DNA of 64,000 nt from Paraburkholderia susongensis (GTDB taxonomy: Bacteria > Pseudomonadota > Gammaproteobacteria > Burkholderiales > Burkholderiaceae), in contig NZ_FXAT01000007.1 of the NCBI RefSeq assembly GCF_900177725.1, forward strand, positions 62,001 through 126,000. Direction: 5' to 3'. Position 1 is the stretch's first letter; each line of letters starts with the position of its first letter. The position numbers and the translations under genes are program-made. Positions 44,820 to 53,377 of the stretch are shown here, one piece after another. Below the pieces are notes generated by a model. That model did not search any database. It was not told the origin of the DNA and saw nothing but the letters and a program-made list of their open reading frames with translations.

Positions 44820-46343
44820 TCAGTAGTCCTCCGTTGCCGTCCTGTTGCTCGCGCCACGTGAATGTTCCGCAGAGGACGAGGCCGAAGCAGGCTCAGACGC
44901 CAAAGCCGTTCCCGCTTCACCATGCGCACCCGCACCGCCCGCCTGTCCCGGCCGCAACAGCAATCCGCCCAACACACCAGCCGCCGCCGCAAAAATCGCG
45001 CCGAACAGAAACGCGACGTGATACCCGCTATTGAGAGCGGCCGTAGCATTCGCCGAGGCCTGCATCGCCTCGCTACGCGCCGCTGCAAGACTCGCAAGCA
45101 CCGCGAGCCCAAGCGCTCCGCCCATCATGAACGACGTGTTGACGATGCCCGACGCGAGGCCGGAATCGGCCGGATCGACGTCGCTCATCGCCGCGAGCAG
45201 CATCGGATTGAACGCGATGCCCGCGCCGAAACCGAGCAGCATCATGCCGGGCAGCACGTCGAGCACGAAGCTGCCGTCGACGGGCGCGCGGGCGAACAGC
45301 GCAAGGCCGCACGCGGCGACGAGCAGTCCCACCGCGAGCGGCCGACGCAGCCCGAAGCGCATCACCACGCGCGCCGACAACCCCAGCGAAAAGAACCCCA
45401 TGATCAGGTTCGCGGGCAGAAACGCGAGCCCGACCTGCAACGGCCGGTAGCCGAGCACGCGTTGCAGGTACAGCGCGGAGATGAAGAACCACGCGAACAT
45501 CGCCGCTGCCCACAGCACGCCGACCACGTTCGCAGTCGCGACATTGCGCAGACGAAAGAGACCAAGCGGCATCAACGGATGCTCGACTCTTGCTTCGATC
45601 GTCAGGAACGCGGCGAGCAGCACGAGCGCTGCGCCCAGCAAGCCGAGCGTTTGCGCCGAGGTCCAGCCCGCCTCGTTGCCGTTGACGACCGCGTAGACGG
45701 CGAGCATCAGCGACGCGGTGACCGTGACCGCGCCGGCCACGTCGAGCCGTTCGCCGTGCGCGTGCCCGCGCGCGGGCGGCAGCAGCGCGAGGCACAGCGC
45801 ATATACCGCGATGCCGATGGGCAGATTGACGAGGAAGATCCAATGCCAGCTCAGCAGGTTGGTGAGCAGGCCGCCGAGCAGCACGCCGATGCTGCCGCCG
45901 CCCGCGCAGACGAAGCCGTACACGCCCATCGCTTTCGCGCGCTCGCCGGGTTCGGTGAACAGATTCATGATGAGCGACAGCGACACTGCGGAAACGATCG
46001 CACCGCCCAGACCTTGCACGGCGCGCGCGGCGACCAGCAGCACCTGCGAGTTCGCCATGCCGCATGCGAGTGAAGCGATGGTGAAGAGCGTAATGCCGCA
46101 GAGAAACAGCTTGCGGTGCCCGTACAGATCGCCGAGACGGCCGCCGAGCAGCAGGCAGCCGCCGAACGTGAGCATATACGCGTTGACGACCCACACGAGC
46201 GAGGTTTCGCTAAACCCGAGATCGGCCGCGATGGAGGGCAGCGCGACGTTCACGATGGTGGTGTCCAGAACGATCATGAGCACGCCGAGGCACAGAACGA
46301 TCAGCGCGAGCCAGCGTTGCCTGCCGTGGATGGAATGGGTCAT
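44820..46343 (-). CDS. MFS transporter, DHA2 family (EmrB/QacA type)
   Basis: Start at ATG 46343 (MTHSIHGRQRWLAL); the frame extends upstream to 46451 without support. The 507-residue protein has fourteen hydrophobic segments, motif C in helix 5 region and the antiporter motifs LDTTIVNVALPSIAADLG in helix 1, GGRLGDLYGHRKLF between helices 2 and 3, and GGSIGVLLGGLLTN. It likely exports amphipathic drugs or metabolites with protons. The C-terminal tail is Ala/Ser/Glu-rich and hydrophilic. The AraC/GyrI regulator gene follows 102 bases after its stop. Confidence 0.92.
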   Translation of the reverse strand: MTHSIHGRQRWLALIVLCLGVLMIVLDTTIVNVALPSIAADLGFSETSLVWVVNAYMLTFGGCLLLGGRLGDLYGHRKLFLCGITLFTIASLACGMANSQVLLVAARAVQGLGGAIVSAVSLSLIMNLFTEPGERAKAMGVYGFVCAGGGSIGVLLGGLLTNLLSWHWIFLVNLPIGIAVYALCLALLPPARGHAHGERLDVAGAVTVTASLMLAVYAVVNGNEAGWTSAQTLGLLGAALVLLAAFLTIEARVEHPLMPLGLFRLRNVATANVVGVLWAAAMFAWFFISALYLQRVLGYRPLQVGLAFLPANLIMGFFSLGLSARVVMRFGLRRPLAVGLLVAACGLALFARAPVDGSFVLDVLPGMMLLGFGAGIAFNPMLLAAMSDVDPADSGLASGIVNTSFMMGGALGLAVLASLAAARSEAMQASANATAALNSGYHVAFLFGAIFAAAAGVLGGLLLRPGQAGGAGAHGEAGTALASEPASASSSAEHSRGASNRTATEDY

Positions 46344-46726
46344 GCGGGCGCTCCTGTGGCGCGAGAGATCGGGGGGCGGGATCGGACCGGATCGGCGAGA
46401 GCTGGCCGGTTGCTGGCCCATTGCCGGGCAATGCCGCGAGCCGGCGACCACGTGCCGGCGACGGTGGTCCGGTGCAATTCACCGGCCATTCATTGAATAC
46501 AAGGGGATGGCCGAGTCTAGCCCCGTGAGCGGCGCGCCACAACTACGAAATCCTGGGCGGCGCGGTGGGGCGGGTGTTGGGTCGATCTTCGATCTGGTTT
46601 TAAAGAACGCAACCCCAATGGTCTTTCATCAATAGCTTTCGAACCTTCCGGTGCCCGAAGCAAACGTGCGTGCCGTGCCGCGAGCGTGATTCGCCCGGAT
46701 GACAAACGGCGACGGCAGCACCCCGC
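46344..46726. other. Intergenic region
   Basis: 383 bases between the DHA2 pump gene and the dienelactone hydrolase gene. Small GC-rich frames on both strands have no supporting features. It presumably carries the pump promoter. Confidence 0.5.
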
Positions 46727-47950
46727 TCACACCTTCGATTTCCCACCCATCAACTGATTCGAAGGCAACGTCTCATCCAGCAACTTCCGCGCGCTTTCAA
46801 TTCCCGCCACCGGCAGCCCTTCGGGATCGAGCAGCCCCACCTGCACGAGCACCGAAGCCTGATCCCAATAGATGTGCTCGTTATAGAGCTTGTCGCCGCG
46901 GAAGCACACCACCGCGAGCATCGGCACCTCGAAGTACTTGCCGGTCGGCGCGACGCCCGGCAGCAGCCAGTCGATCTCGCAGCTATGCGTGCAACTGAAA
47001 ATGAATTCGTCGACGATGCGGTCTGCGCCGATCGTGCGCGAAATCGGAATCAGCTTCGTATCGGGCGGATTCGAGTTGACGAAGTGATGCGTATAGAAGC
47101 GCTTGAGATTGTCGTGACCGACGCCGCCCGTCATCGTCGGCACGTGGTTGACGTACGGTTGCGCGACCATGGTCGGCATGACCGCATCGACGTCGCGTGT
47201 CGCGAACTCGTGATAGCAATGCGCTTCCCACAGCGCGTTGAGATCGTAGACGGGGCCCAGCACCTTGCGCAGCAGCGCGAGCGTGCGCGAGTACGCCATC
47301 ATCGCGGCGGGTTTGTCGTATTGCTTGCGTGCGGGCGCCGCAAACGCATGATCGCAACCGGGGTACACGTATTGCTCGATGTGCGGCTGCGCGCGCAACG
47401 CGGCGCCGATGCGCTCGCGCGTCTGCGGCGGACAGTGCGCGTCGTTCTCGGGGAAGTGGAACACCATCGGGCAGCGGATCGACGGCACTTCGTTCAGATG
47501 CGCTTCCAGGCCAACGCCGTAATAGCTGACCGCGCAATCGACGTCGGTGCGCGCGGCGCTCAGGAATGCGAGTTTGCCGCCGAGGCAATAGCCCACGATG
47601 CCGACCTTGCCGGCCTGCTCGGGCAGTGCGCGCAAGGTTGCGATGGTGGCGGCGATGTCTTTGACGGCGAGCTCGGCGTCGAACCGGCCCAGATAGCCGA
47701 GCGCTTCTTTCATGTCGGCTTCGCCGTAGCCGAGATCGATGCCCGGCTTGATGCGCCAGAACAGATCCGGCACGAGCACGACGTAGCCTTCTTCCGCATA
47801 GCGCTCGGCGGTCGCCTTCATTGAATCGTTGACGCCGAAGATTTCCTGCAGCAGCACGAGTCCCGGGCCCGAGCCCTGTGCGGGGCGCGCGACGTAAGCG
47901 TTGAAACGGCCGCCGTCCTGGGCGGCGACTTCGATGAACGAGCCGGCCAT
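46727..47950 (-). CDS. Dienelactone hydrolase fused to an NTF2-like domain
   Basis: A 407-residue two-domain protein. Residues 1-~232 are a dienelactone hydrolase: VLLQEIFGVN (Glu36), nucleophile motif VGYCLGG (Cys122), FHFPENDAHC (Asp170) and CDHAF (His201), the complete Cys-Asp-His triad. Residues ~238-407 form an NTF2/SnoaL-like domain (VYDLNALWEAHCYHEFATRDVDAVMPTMVAQPYVNHVPTMTGG), which usually binds a small hydrophobic ligand. The fusion is unusual, as these domains are commonly separate. It would hydrolyse an enol lactone from an aromatic pathway. A decayed hairpin repeat with the ribosome binding site lies immediately before it. Confidence 0.9.
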   Translation of the reverse strand: MAGSFIEVAAQDGGRFNAYVARPAQGSGPGLVLLQEIFGVNDSMKATAERYAEEGYVVLVPDLFWRIKPGIDLGYGEADMKEALGYLGRFDAELAVKDIAATIATLRALPEQAGKVGIVGYCLGGKLAFLSAARTDVDCAVSYYGVGLEAHLNEVPSIRCPMVFHFPENDAHCPPQTRERIGAALRAQPHIEQYVYPGCDHAFAAPARKQYDKPAAMMAYSRTLALLRKVLGPVYDLNALWEAHCYHEFATRDVDAVMPTMVAQPYVNHVPTMTGGVGHDNLKRFYTHHFVNSNPPDTKLIPISRTIGADRIVDEFIFSCTHSCEIDWLLPGVAPTGKYFEVPMLAVVCFRGDKLYNEHIYWDQASVLVQVGLLDPEGLPVAGIESARKLLDETLPSNQLMGGKSKV

Positions 47951-47956
47951 GTAGTC

Positions 47957-48026
47957 TCCTGTCGATCGGAGTTAGCGCTTTAGCGTGCCGATCCGGAGTT
48001 AGCGCTTTAGCACTACGTCGGTCCCA
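47957..48026. repeat. Two decayed copies of the intergenic hairpin repeat
   Basis: Two half-degenerate copies (47957-47984 and 47990-48026) of the element that is nearly perfect at 52728-52773. They share TCCTGTCGATCGGAGTT.GCGCTTTAGC and sit directly upstream of the dienelactone hydrolase ribosome binding site on the minus strand. Confidence 0.8.
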
Positions 48027-48050
48027 CACAAAGCATCGACTCCGACCCAA

Positions 48051-48068
48051 TGCAGCATACGTGCTGCA
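48051..48068 (-). terminator. Hairpin after the CoA ligase gene
   Basis: TGCAGCA and TGCTGCA form a perfect 7-bp stem with a 4-base loop, 9 bases after the ligase stop on the minus strand. There is no T-run, so its role in termination is uncertain. Confidence 0.4.
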
Positions 48069-48077
48069 GAAAGTGGA

Positions 48078-49721
48078 TTAGGTCATCGTGCGCAACTCGA
48101 AACGTTTGAGCTTGCCGGTTTCGGTGCGCGGCAGCGCGCTGACGAACGTGATGACGCGGGGGTATTTATAAGGCGCCACGCTATTCTTCACGAAATCCTG
48201 CAGTAGCGCGACCGTTTTATCATCCGCCGTATAACCGGGGTTGAGCACGACGAACGCCTTCACGATCTGTCCGCGCGTTTCGTCGGCCACGCCGATCACA
48301 CCGCATTCAGCCACCGCCTCGTGTTGCAGCAACACGCTTTCCACTTCGGGACCGGAGATGTTGTAGCCGGCCGAGACGATCATGTCGTCGGCGCGCGCCT
48401 GGTAGAACACGTAGCCGTCCGCATCGAGATAGACCGAATCGCCGGGCAGGTTCCAGCCGTCGCGCACGAAACGCAGTTGCCGATCGTCGGCGAGATAGCG
48501 GCAGCCGGTCGGGCCGCGCACCGCGAGTTTGCCGATCGTGCCGGGCGGCACGGGCCGCATGTCGTCATCGACGGCTTGCACGACATAGCCGGGCACCGCG
48601 CGGCCAATCGCGTTCGGGCGAATCTCGTTGCCTTGCGACGAAATGAAAATATGGATCAGCTCGGTGCCGCCGATGCCGTCGATCATGTCGATACCGGTCG
48701 CGTCGCGCCATAGGTGCCGCGTCGAATCGGGCAACGCTTCGCCGGCCGATACCGTTTTCCTCAGTGACGACACATCATGCTGCGCGACGAGCGGCGCCAT
48801 CTGCCGATAAAAAGTCGGCGCGGTGAACATGACGGTCGCGCCGAAACGCTCGACGAGCACGAGCAACGTCTCGGGCGTGAGCTTTTCGACGAGCACCGTC
48901 GAGGCGCCTACGCGCAGCGGAAAGCACAGCAGTCCGCCGAGGCCGAACGTAAACGCGAGCGGCGGCGTGCCGCAGAAGATGTCGCTCGAAGAGGGTTTCA
49001 GCACATGGCGCGGGAACAGATCGCACATGGCGATCACGTCGCGATGGAAATGCATGCACCCCTTCGGCGCGCCGGTCGTGCCGCTCGTGAATGCGATCAG
49101 GCAGACGTCGTCGGCGGCGGTATCGCACGCGGGGAAGTGGTCGGGTTTGTTGACCGCGAGCGTTTCGAGCGAATCGGCGGAGTCGTCGTGAAAGCGGCGC
49201 GTTTGCTTGAGTATTGGGCAATAGAACTCGTCGGCGGGATCGGTGCAGCGCGCGAGTTCGCCGATCAGGCGCGCGTCGCATAGCGCCGCGCTGATCTGCG
49301 CTTTCACGATGATCTGCTTCAACTCCTTCGCGCGCAGCAACGGCATGGTCGGCACCAGCACGAGCCCGGCCTTCAGCGCCGCGAGCGCGGTCACCGCCAT
49401 CTGCAACGTGTTCGGCCCGCGTAGCAGCACGCGATTGCCGGGCTGCAGACCCATCTCGTCGACCAGCACATGCGCGCTGCGGTTCACGAGCGCGAGCAGC
49501 TCGCCGTACGTCGTCGCATGCGGCTCGCCATCCACTTCGGACCAGATGGCCGGCCGGTCGCGATGGCCCTCCTCGATGGTCCGCTCGAGCAGTTCCGTCG
49601 CGCAGTTCAGCCGCGGCGGATAGGCCACGTCCGGGTTGTCGAGCAGAAAAACGGGCCATTGATCCTGCGGCGGAAGATTGTCGCGCGCGAAAGTATCGAC
49701 GTGTGCTGACGGTTCCATCAT
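48078..49721 (-). CDS. abmG: 2-aminobenzoate-CoA ligase (AMP-forming)
   Basis: Start at ATG 49721 (MMEPSAHVD), with GGAGAC before it. About 547 residues of the benzoate-CoA ligase branch of the acyl-AMP superfamily: IAFTSGTTGAPKGCMHFHRD (P-loop-like motif A3), GGTELIHIFIS (A5), YLDADGYVFYQARADDMIVSAGYNISGPEVE (A7-A8) and the C-terminal PRTETGKLKRFELR lysine. It activates 2-aminobenzoate (or a close benzoate) to the CoA thioester. This assignment rests on the operon, which encodes 2-aminobenzoyl-CoA monooxygenase/reductase. It is the last gene of the operon, 101 bases after the RidA-type gene. Confidence 0.88.
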   Translation of the reverse strand: MMEPSAHVDTFARDNLPPQDQWPVFLLDNPDVAYPPRLNCATELLERTIEEGHRDRPAIWSEVDGEPHATTYGELLALVNRSAHVLVDEMGLQPGNRVLLRGPNTLQMAVTALAALKAGLVLVPTMPLLRAKELKQIIVKAQISAALCDARLIGELARCTDPADEFYCPILKQTRRFHDDSADSLETLAVNKPDHFPACDTAADDVCLIAFTSGTTGAPKGCMHFHRDVIAMCDLFPRHVLKPSSSDIFCGTPPLAFTFGLGGLLCFPLRVGASTVLVEKLTPETLLVLVERFGATVMFTAPTFYRQMAPLVAQHDVSSLRKTVSAGEALPDSTRHLWRDATGIDMIDGIGGTELIHIFISSQGNEIRPNAIGRAVPGYVVQAVDDDMRPVPPGTIGKLAVRGPTGCRYLADDRQLRFVRDGWNLPGDSVYLDADGYVFYQARADDMIVSAGYNISGPEVESVLLQHEAVAECGVIGVADETRGQIVKAFVVLNPGYTADDKTVALLQDFVKNSVAPYKYPRVITFVSALPRTETGKLKRFELRTMT

Positions 49722-49822
49722 GGTCTCCCGGTGGCGTTGAGCCGGCAAATGCACTTCGTTTTGCGTGGTGGTTGGCGTGTGGGGTTGCCCGGTGTTTCAG
49801 GCCTGCGGTGTCGAATGAGCAA

Positions 49823-50221
49823 TCACCGTGGCGGGATCACCGCCGTGGCCTCGATCTCGACCTTGGCCCGATCTTCGATCAGCGCGACAACCTGCACCGC
49901 GCTCATCGCGATGTCGTAATCGCCGATCAACTCGCGAAACGCGCGGCCGATGTCCTTGAGCGCCGCGAGGTACTCGCGCTTGTCGGTGACGTACCACGTC
50001 ATGCGCACGAGGTGCTCGGGCTTGCCGCCCGCTTCGTGCAGCACCGCGAGCAGGTTCCTGATCGCCTGCACGGCTTGCGCGGCGAAGTCGTCGGTATGGA
50101 ACTGCGCCTGTTCGTCCCAGCCGATCTGGCCGGCGATGAACACCTGCGTGCCGGTCGCCGCGACGCCGTTCGCGTAGCCGCGCGGTTTGATCCAGCCGGC
50201 GGGAAGGAGAGCTTTTTTCAT
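49823..50221 (-). CDS. RidA family protein
   Basis: The start at 50221 overlaps the stop of the thioesterase gene by four bases (ATGA). The 132-residue protein has the RidA features KKALLPAGWIKPRGYANGVAA, VFIAGQIGWD, QAVQAIRNLLAVLHEAGGKPEHLVRMTWYVTD, and the C-terminal AMSAVQVVALIEDRAKVEIEATAVIP. RidA proteins hydrolyse reactive enamine or imine intermediates. In this pathway it may deaminate the 2-amino intermediate after ring reduction, as the RidA-like gene of the Azoarcus 2-aminobenzoate cluster is thought to do. Confidence 0.9.
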   Translation of the reverse strand: MKKALLPAGWIKPRGYANGVAATGTQVFIAGQIGWDEQAQFHTDDFAAQAVQAIRNLLAVLHEAGGKPEHLVRMTWYVTDKREYLAALKDIGRAFRELIGDYDIAMSAVQVVALIEDRAKVEIEATAVIPPR

Positions 50222-50661
50222 GAGCGTTGCGCCTCGATGGAGGGGGACGATGGAGCGTACGCCGCGAGTGCGCTCGCGATGTCGCCAGGAATTTCGATGG
50301 ACTTGCCGGTATCGAACGACATGGTCACGAGCACCTGTTTCGCGCGAAAGCGCGTCTCGCCGTTGCAATGACCGACGATGTCGAGACCGATCGAACTGCG
50401 GCCGATCGTGGTGACGTTCAGCGTGAGCGTGATCGTCTCGCCCATCTGGCTCGGCCGCGAGAACTCACAGTCGAGCTTGACGATCGGCAGGCCGATGCGG
50501 CGCTGGCCGATCATGTGCGCGTAGTCGACGCGCAGGCCTTCGTTGAACCAGTCTTCGACGAGCGCGTTGGTCATCACGAGGTATTGCGGAAAGAACACGA
50601 TGCCCGCCGGATCGCAGTGCGAAAAGCGGATGCGTACGGGTCTTTCGAACGACGCGCTCAT
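50218..50661 (-). CDS. 4-hydroxybenzoyl-CoA-type thioesterase (hotdog fold)
   Basis: A 147-residue hotdog-fold thioesterase starting at ATG 50661, overlapping the acyl-CoA dehydrogenase stop by four bases. The N-terminal motif IRFSHCDPAGIVFFPQYLVMTNALVEDW contains the Asp of the 4HBT active site (CDPAGIVF). It likely releases CoA from an accumulated aromatic or ring-cleaved thioester to recycle CoA, with a role similar to PaaI. Its position inside the operon places it in 2-aminobenzoate metabolism. Confidence 0.92.
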   Translation of the reverse strand: MSASFERPVRIRFSHCDPAGIVFFPQYLVMTNALVEDWFNEGLRVDYAHMIGQRRIGLPIVKLDCEFSRPSQMGETITLTLNVTTIGRSSIGLDIVGHCNGETRFRAKQVLVTMSFDTGKSIEIPGDIASALAAYAPSSPSIEAQRS

Positions 50662-51869
50662 TTGGCGTGCTCTCCGGCGGCAGCGTGCGCCTTCAGCAGA
50701 TCGCGGCCGACGATCAACTGCTGCACTTCGGTCGCGCCTTCGTAGATGCGCAGAGCGCGAATCTCGCGGTACAGCATCTCGACCGCGGTGCCGCTTTGCA
50801 CGCCCATGCCGCCGTATAGCTGCACGGCGGCGTCGATCACCTGCTGCGCGCCCTCGCTGGCATGCCACTTCGCGAGCGCGGCTTCGCGCGTGACGTTCTC
50901 GCCCTGATCGCGCAGCCACGCGGCGCGGTAGACGAGCAGGGCACTGCTGTCGATGGTCAGCGCCATCTGCGCGAGCTTCGCTTGCGTCAACTGGAAATCG
51001 CCGAGTGTCTGGCCGAACATCTTGCGCGATGAAGCGCGCGCGAGGCCCTCGGCCATCGCATGACGCGCAAAGCCGAGCGACGCGGCCGCCACCGACGTGC
51101 GGAAAATGTCGAGTGTGCGCATCGCGAGCTTGAAGCCTTCGCCCGGTGCGCCGAGCATCTGGCTTTTCGGCACGCGCGCATTCGTGAAGCGCAGGCGCGC
51201 GAGCGGATGCGGCGCGATCACGTCGATGCGCTCGGCGATGTCGAGCCCCGGCGTATCCGCGTCGACCACGAACGCGCTGATGCCGCGTGCGCCCGGCGCT
51301 TCGCCGGTTCTCGCGAACACCACGTAGAAGTCCGCGATGCCGCCGTTCGAGATCCACGTCTTTTCGCCGTCGAGCACATAGGCGTCGCCGTCTTCGCGAG
51401 CGGCGAGCGCCATTGCGGCGACGTCCGAGCCGGCTTGCGGTTCCGACAACGCAAACGCTGCGATCGCCGTGCCGTTCGCGACGCGCGGCAGATAGCGCGA
51501 CTTCTGCTCATGCGTGCCGCCGAGTGAGATTGCGCCCGAGCCGAGGCCTTGCATCGCGAGCGCGAAGTCCGCGAGGCCTGAATGCTTCGCGAGCGTTTCG
51601 CGCAGCAGGCAGACGGCGCGCGTGTCGATCGTGTCGCCGTGACCGCCGTATGCGACGCCGCCCACGCCGTATTTCAGCCAGCCCGCTGCGCCGAGTTCAC
51701 GCACGAGGCGGCGGCAGGTCGCATCGGTATCCTGATGATCGTCATGCTCGAGATTCGCGCTGCACCATGCTTCGATGCCAGCGGCCAGTTCGCGATGACG
51801 CGATTCGAAAAACGGCCACGCAAGCGGGCTGTGCGGATCGATCGGGGTGTCCAGAGTGTTGGCGCTCAA
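50658..51869 (-). CDS. Acyl-CoA dehydrogenase
   Basis: A 403-residue flavoprotein that starts at TTG 51869, one base after the enoyl-CoA hydratase stop, with AGGAGA six to seven bases before it. It has the expected ACAD features: FALSEPQAGSDVAAM, the GEKTWISNGGIADFYVVFART segment, LARLRFTNARVP, and the C-terminal QLYGGMGVQSGTAVEMLYREIRALRIYEGATEVQQLIVGRDLL. The catalytic Glu is expected in the YEGATE region. It probably oxidises a ring-derived CoA thioester in the lower 2-aminobenzoyl-CoA route. FAD and electron-transferring flavoprotein are assumed partners. Confidence 0.92.
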   Translation of the reverse strand: MSANTLDTPIDPHSPLAWPFFESRHRELAAGIEAWCSANLEHDDHQDTDATCRRLVRELGAAGWLKYGVGGVAYGGHGDTIDTRAVCLLRETLAKHSGLADFALAMQGLGSGAISLGGTHEQKSRYLPRVANGTAIAAFALSEPQAGSDVAAMALAAREDGDAYVLDGEKTWISNGGIADFYVVFARTGEAPGARGISAFVVDADTPGLDIAERIDVIAPHPLARLRFTNARVPKSQMLGAPGEGFKLAMRTLDIFRTSVAAASLGFARHAMAEGLARASSRKMFGQTLGDFQLTQAKLAQMALTIDSSALLVYRAAWLRDQGENVTREAALAKWHASEGAQQVIDAAVQLYGGMGVQSGTAVEMLYREIRALRIYEGATEVQQLIVGRDLLKAHAAAGEHAK

Positions 51870-51870
51870 C

Positions 51871-52722
51871 TCAATCTCCTTCGAACACAGGGCGTGACTT
51901 CGCCGCGAACGCGTTGTACGCGCGCTCGAAATCGCGCGTGCCCATGCAGATGGCCTGCGCCTGCGCTTCCGATTCGATCGCCTCGTCGATGCTCATGCTC
52001 CATTCCTGGTGCAGCATCTTCTTGGTGATGCCGTGCGCGAAGGTCGGGCCGGCCGCGAGATCGGCGGCGAGCTTGTGCGCTTCATCGAGCAGGGCAGCCG
52101 GTTCGCAGAGGCGGTTGTAGAAGCCCCATGCGTGACCTTCTTCACCGCTTGCCGAGCGGCCCGTGAACAGCAGTTCGGCGGCGCGGCCCTGGCCGATGAT
52201 GCGCGGCAGCATCGCGCACGCGCCCATGTCGCAGCCCGCGAGACCGACGCGCGTAAACAGGAACGCGAGCTTGCTGCGCGCGGTGGCGAGGCGCATGTCG
52301 GAGGCCATCGCGAGAATCGCGCCCGCGCCCGCGCAGACGCCGTCGACGGCCGCGATGATCGGCTGTGGGCAGTGGCGCATCGCCTTGACGAGATCGCCGG
52401 TCATGCGCGTGAAGAGCAGCAGTTCAGGCATCGGCAGATCGATCAGCGGCGCGATGATGTCGTGCACGTCGCCGCCGGAACAGAAGTTCTCGCCCGCGCC
52501 GTGAATCACGACCGTTTTCACGTCGGTTGCGTAGGCGAGCTGGCGGAACAGGTCTCGCAGTTCCGCATATGACTCGAACGTGAGCGGGTTTTTGCGCTCG
52601 GGGCGGTTCAGCGTGATGGTCCCGACTTTGGCCGCGACTGACCAGCCGAAGTGCCTGGCCTCGTAGCCGGCGAGCGTGAGGCGGTTGCCGGCCAGCAGGG
52701 CGTCGGCGTTGGATCGTGTCAT
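51871..52722 (-). CDS. Enoyl-CoA hydratase/isomerase family protein
   Basis: A 283-residue crotonase-fold protein starting at ATG 52722 (MTRSNADALLAGNRL). Crotonase motifs are visible: GTITLNRPERKNPLTFESYAEL, VIHGAGENFCSGGDVHDI and IIAAVDGVCAGAGAILAMASDMRLA, with the oxyanion hole Gly of GAGENFCSGGD and the Asp at the second active-site position rather than Glu. It hydrates or cleaves a ring-opened enoyl-CoA intermediate. A near-perfect 34-bp palindromic repeat carrying the Shine-Dalgarno sequence lies directly upstream, between this gene and the MarR gene. Confidence 0.92.
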   Translation of the reverse strand: MTRSNADALLAGNRLTLAGYEARHFGWSVAAKVGTITLNRPERKNPLTFESYAELRDLFRQLAYATDVKTVVIHGAGENFCSGGDVHDIIAPLIDLPMPELLLFTRMTGDLVKAMRHCPQPIIAAVDGVCAGAGAILAMASDMRLATARSKLAFLFTRVGLAGCDMGACAMLPRIIGQGRAAELLFTGRSASGEEGHAWGFYNRLCEPAALLDEAHKLAADLAAGPTFAHGITKKMLHQEWSMSIDEAIESEAQAQAICMGTRDFERAYNAFAAKSRPVFEGD

Positions 52723-52727
52723 GTGTG

Positions 52728-52773
52728 TCTCCTGTCGATCGGAGTTGGCGCTTTAGCGCCTACTCCGATCCCA
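52728..52773. repeat. Near-perfect palindromic repeat next to a ribosome binding site
   Basis: GATCGGAGTTGGCGC (52737-52751), loop TTTA and GCGCCTACTCCGATC (52756-52770) form a 15-bp stem with one mismatch. Read on the minus strand it runs straight into GACAGGAGAC, the ribosome binding site of the hydratase gene. Decayed copies occur at 47957-48026, again just before a start codon. Confidence 0.9.
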
Positions 52774-52804
52774 TGCAAGGTGGGTTGCGGCGGTTCGATG
52801 TGAT

Positions 52805-53377
52805 TCAGTCCTTGAGACTGTCGAGCAGATGTTGCTTGAGTTTGCCGAGGCGTTCGTGCGTGCGCATTTTTTCGTCGAGACTCAGGCCGCCGAACATTTC
52901 GACGACCCATTGCTCGTGCCCGGCCGCCATGCTGTCGAACGCCTTGCGGCCGGCCGGCGTGAGGCACACGCTGATCGAGCGGCGGTCGTTCGGATCGGCG
53001 CTGCGCGACACGAGCCCTTCCTTTTCGAGCTGATCGGTAATGCCGGTCACGTTGCCGCCCGTCACCATCATGCGGCGTGACAGTTCAGTCATCTTCAGGC
53101 CTTCGGGGTGACGCTCGAGCTGCGCCATCAGATCGAAACGCGGCAGCGTCGTGTCGAATTCGTTGCGCAGACGTTTGCGCAACTCGGCCTGCACGAGGTT
53201 GGTCGTGGTCAGCATTCGCAACCACAGACGCAGACCCATGTGGCTGTCCGCGCCGGTACTCATTTCGAGGTCCACGACGTTCTCCGCAGGTTGAGCGACG
53301 CCTTTGCGCGGCGGCTTCGTTCCGCTGGCCGGAGTGCTGCCCGCCGCGGACCTTCCGGTATGGGTCGACTTGCTCAC
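52805..53377 (-). CDS. MarR family transcriptional regulator inside the aminobenzoate operon
   Basis: Starts at GTG 53377, overlapping the SDR stop (ATGTGA). The 190-residue protein has an unusually long, Pro/Ala/Thr-rich N-terminus (~45 residues) and then a standard MarR winged helix: LRLWLRMLTTTNLVQAELRKRL, MTELSRRMMVTGGNVTGITDQLEKEGLVSRSADPNDRRSISVCLTPAG. It should bind aromatic or CoA thioester ligands and repress the operon, including its own gene. The promoter at 56552-56580 is the probable target. Confidence 0.92.
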   Translation of the reverse strand: MSKSTHTGRSAAGSTPASGTKPPRKGVAQPAENVVDLEMSTGADSHMGLRLWLRMLTTTNLVQAELRKRLRNEFDTTLPRFDLMAQLERHPEGLKMTELSRRMMVTGGNVTGITDQLEKEGLVSRSADPNDRRSISVCLTPAGRKAFDSMAAGHEQWVVEMFGGLSLDEKMRTHERLGKLKQHLLDSLKD

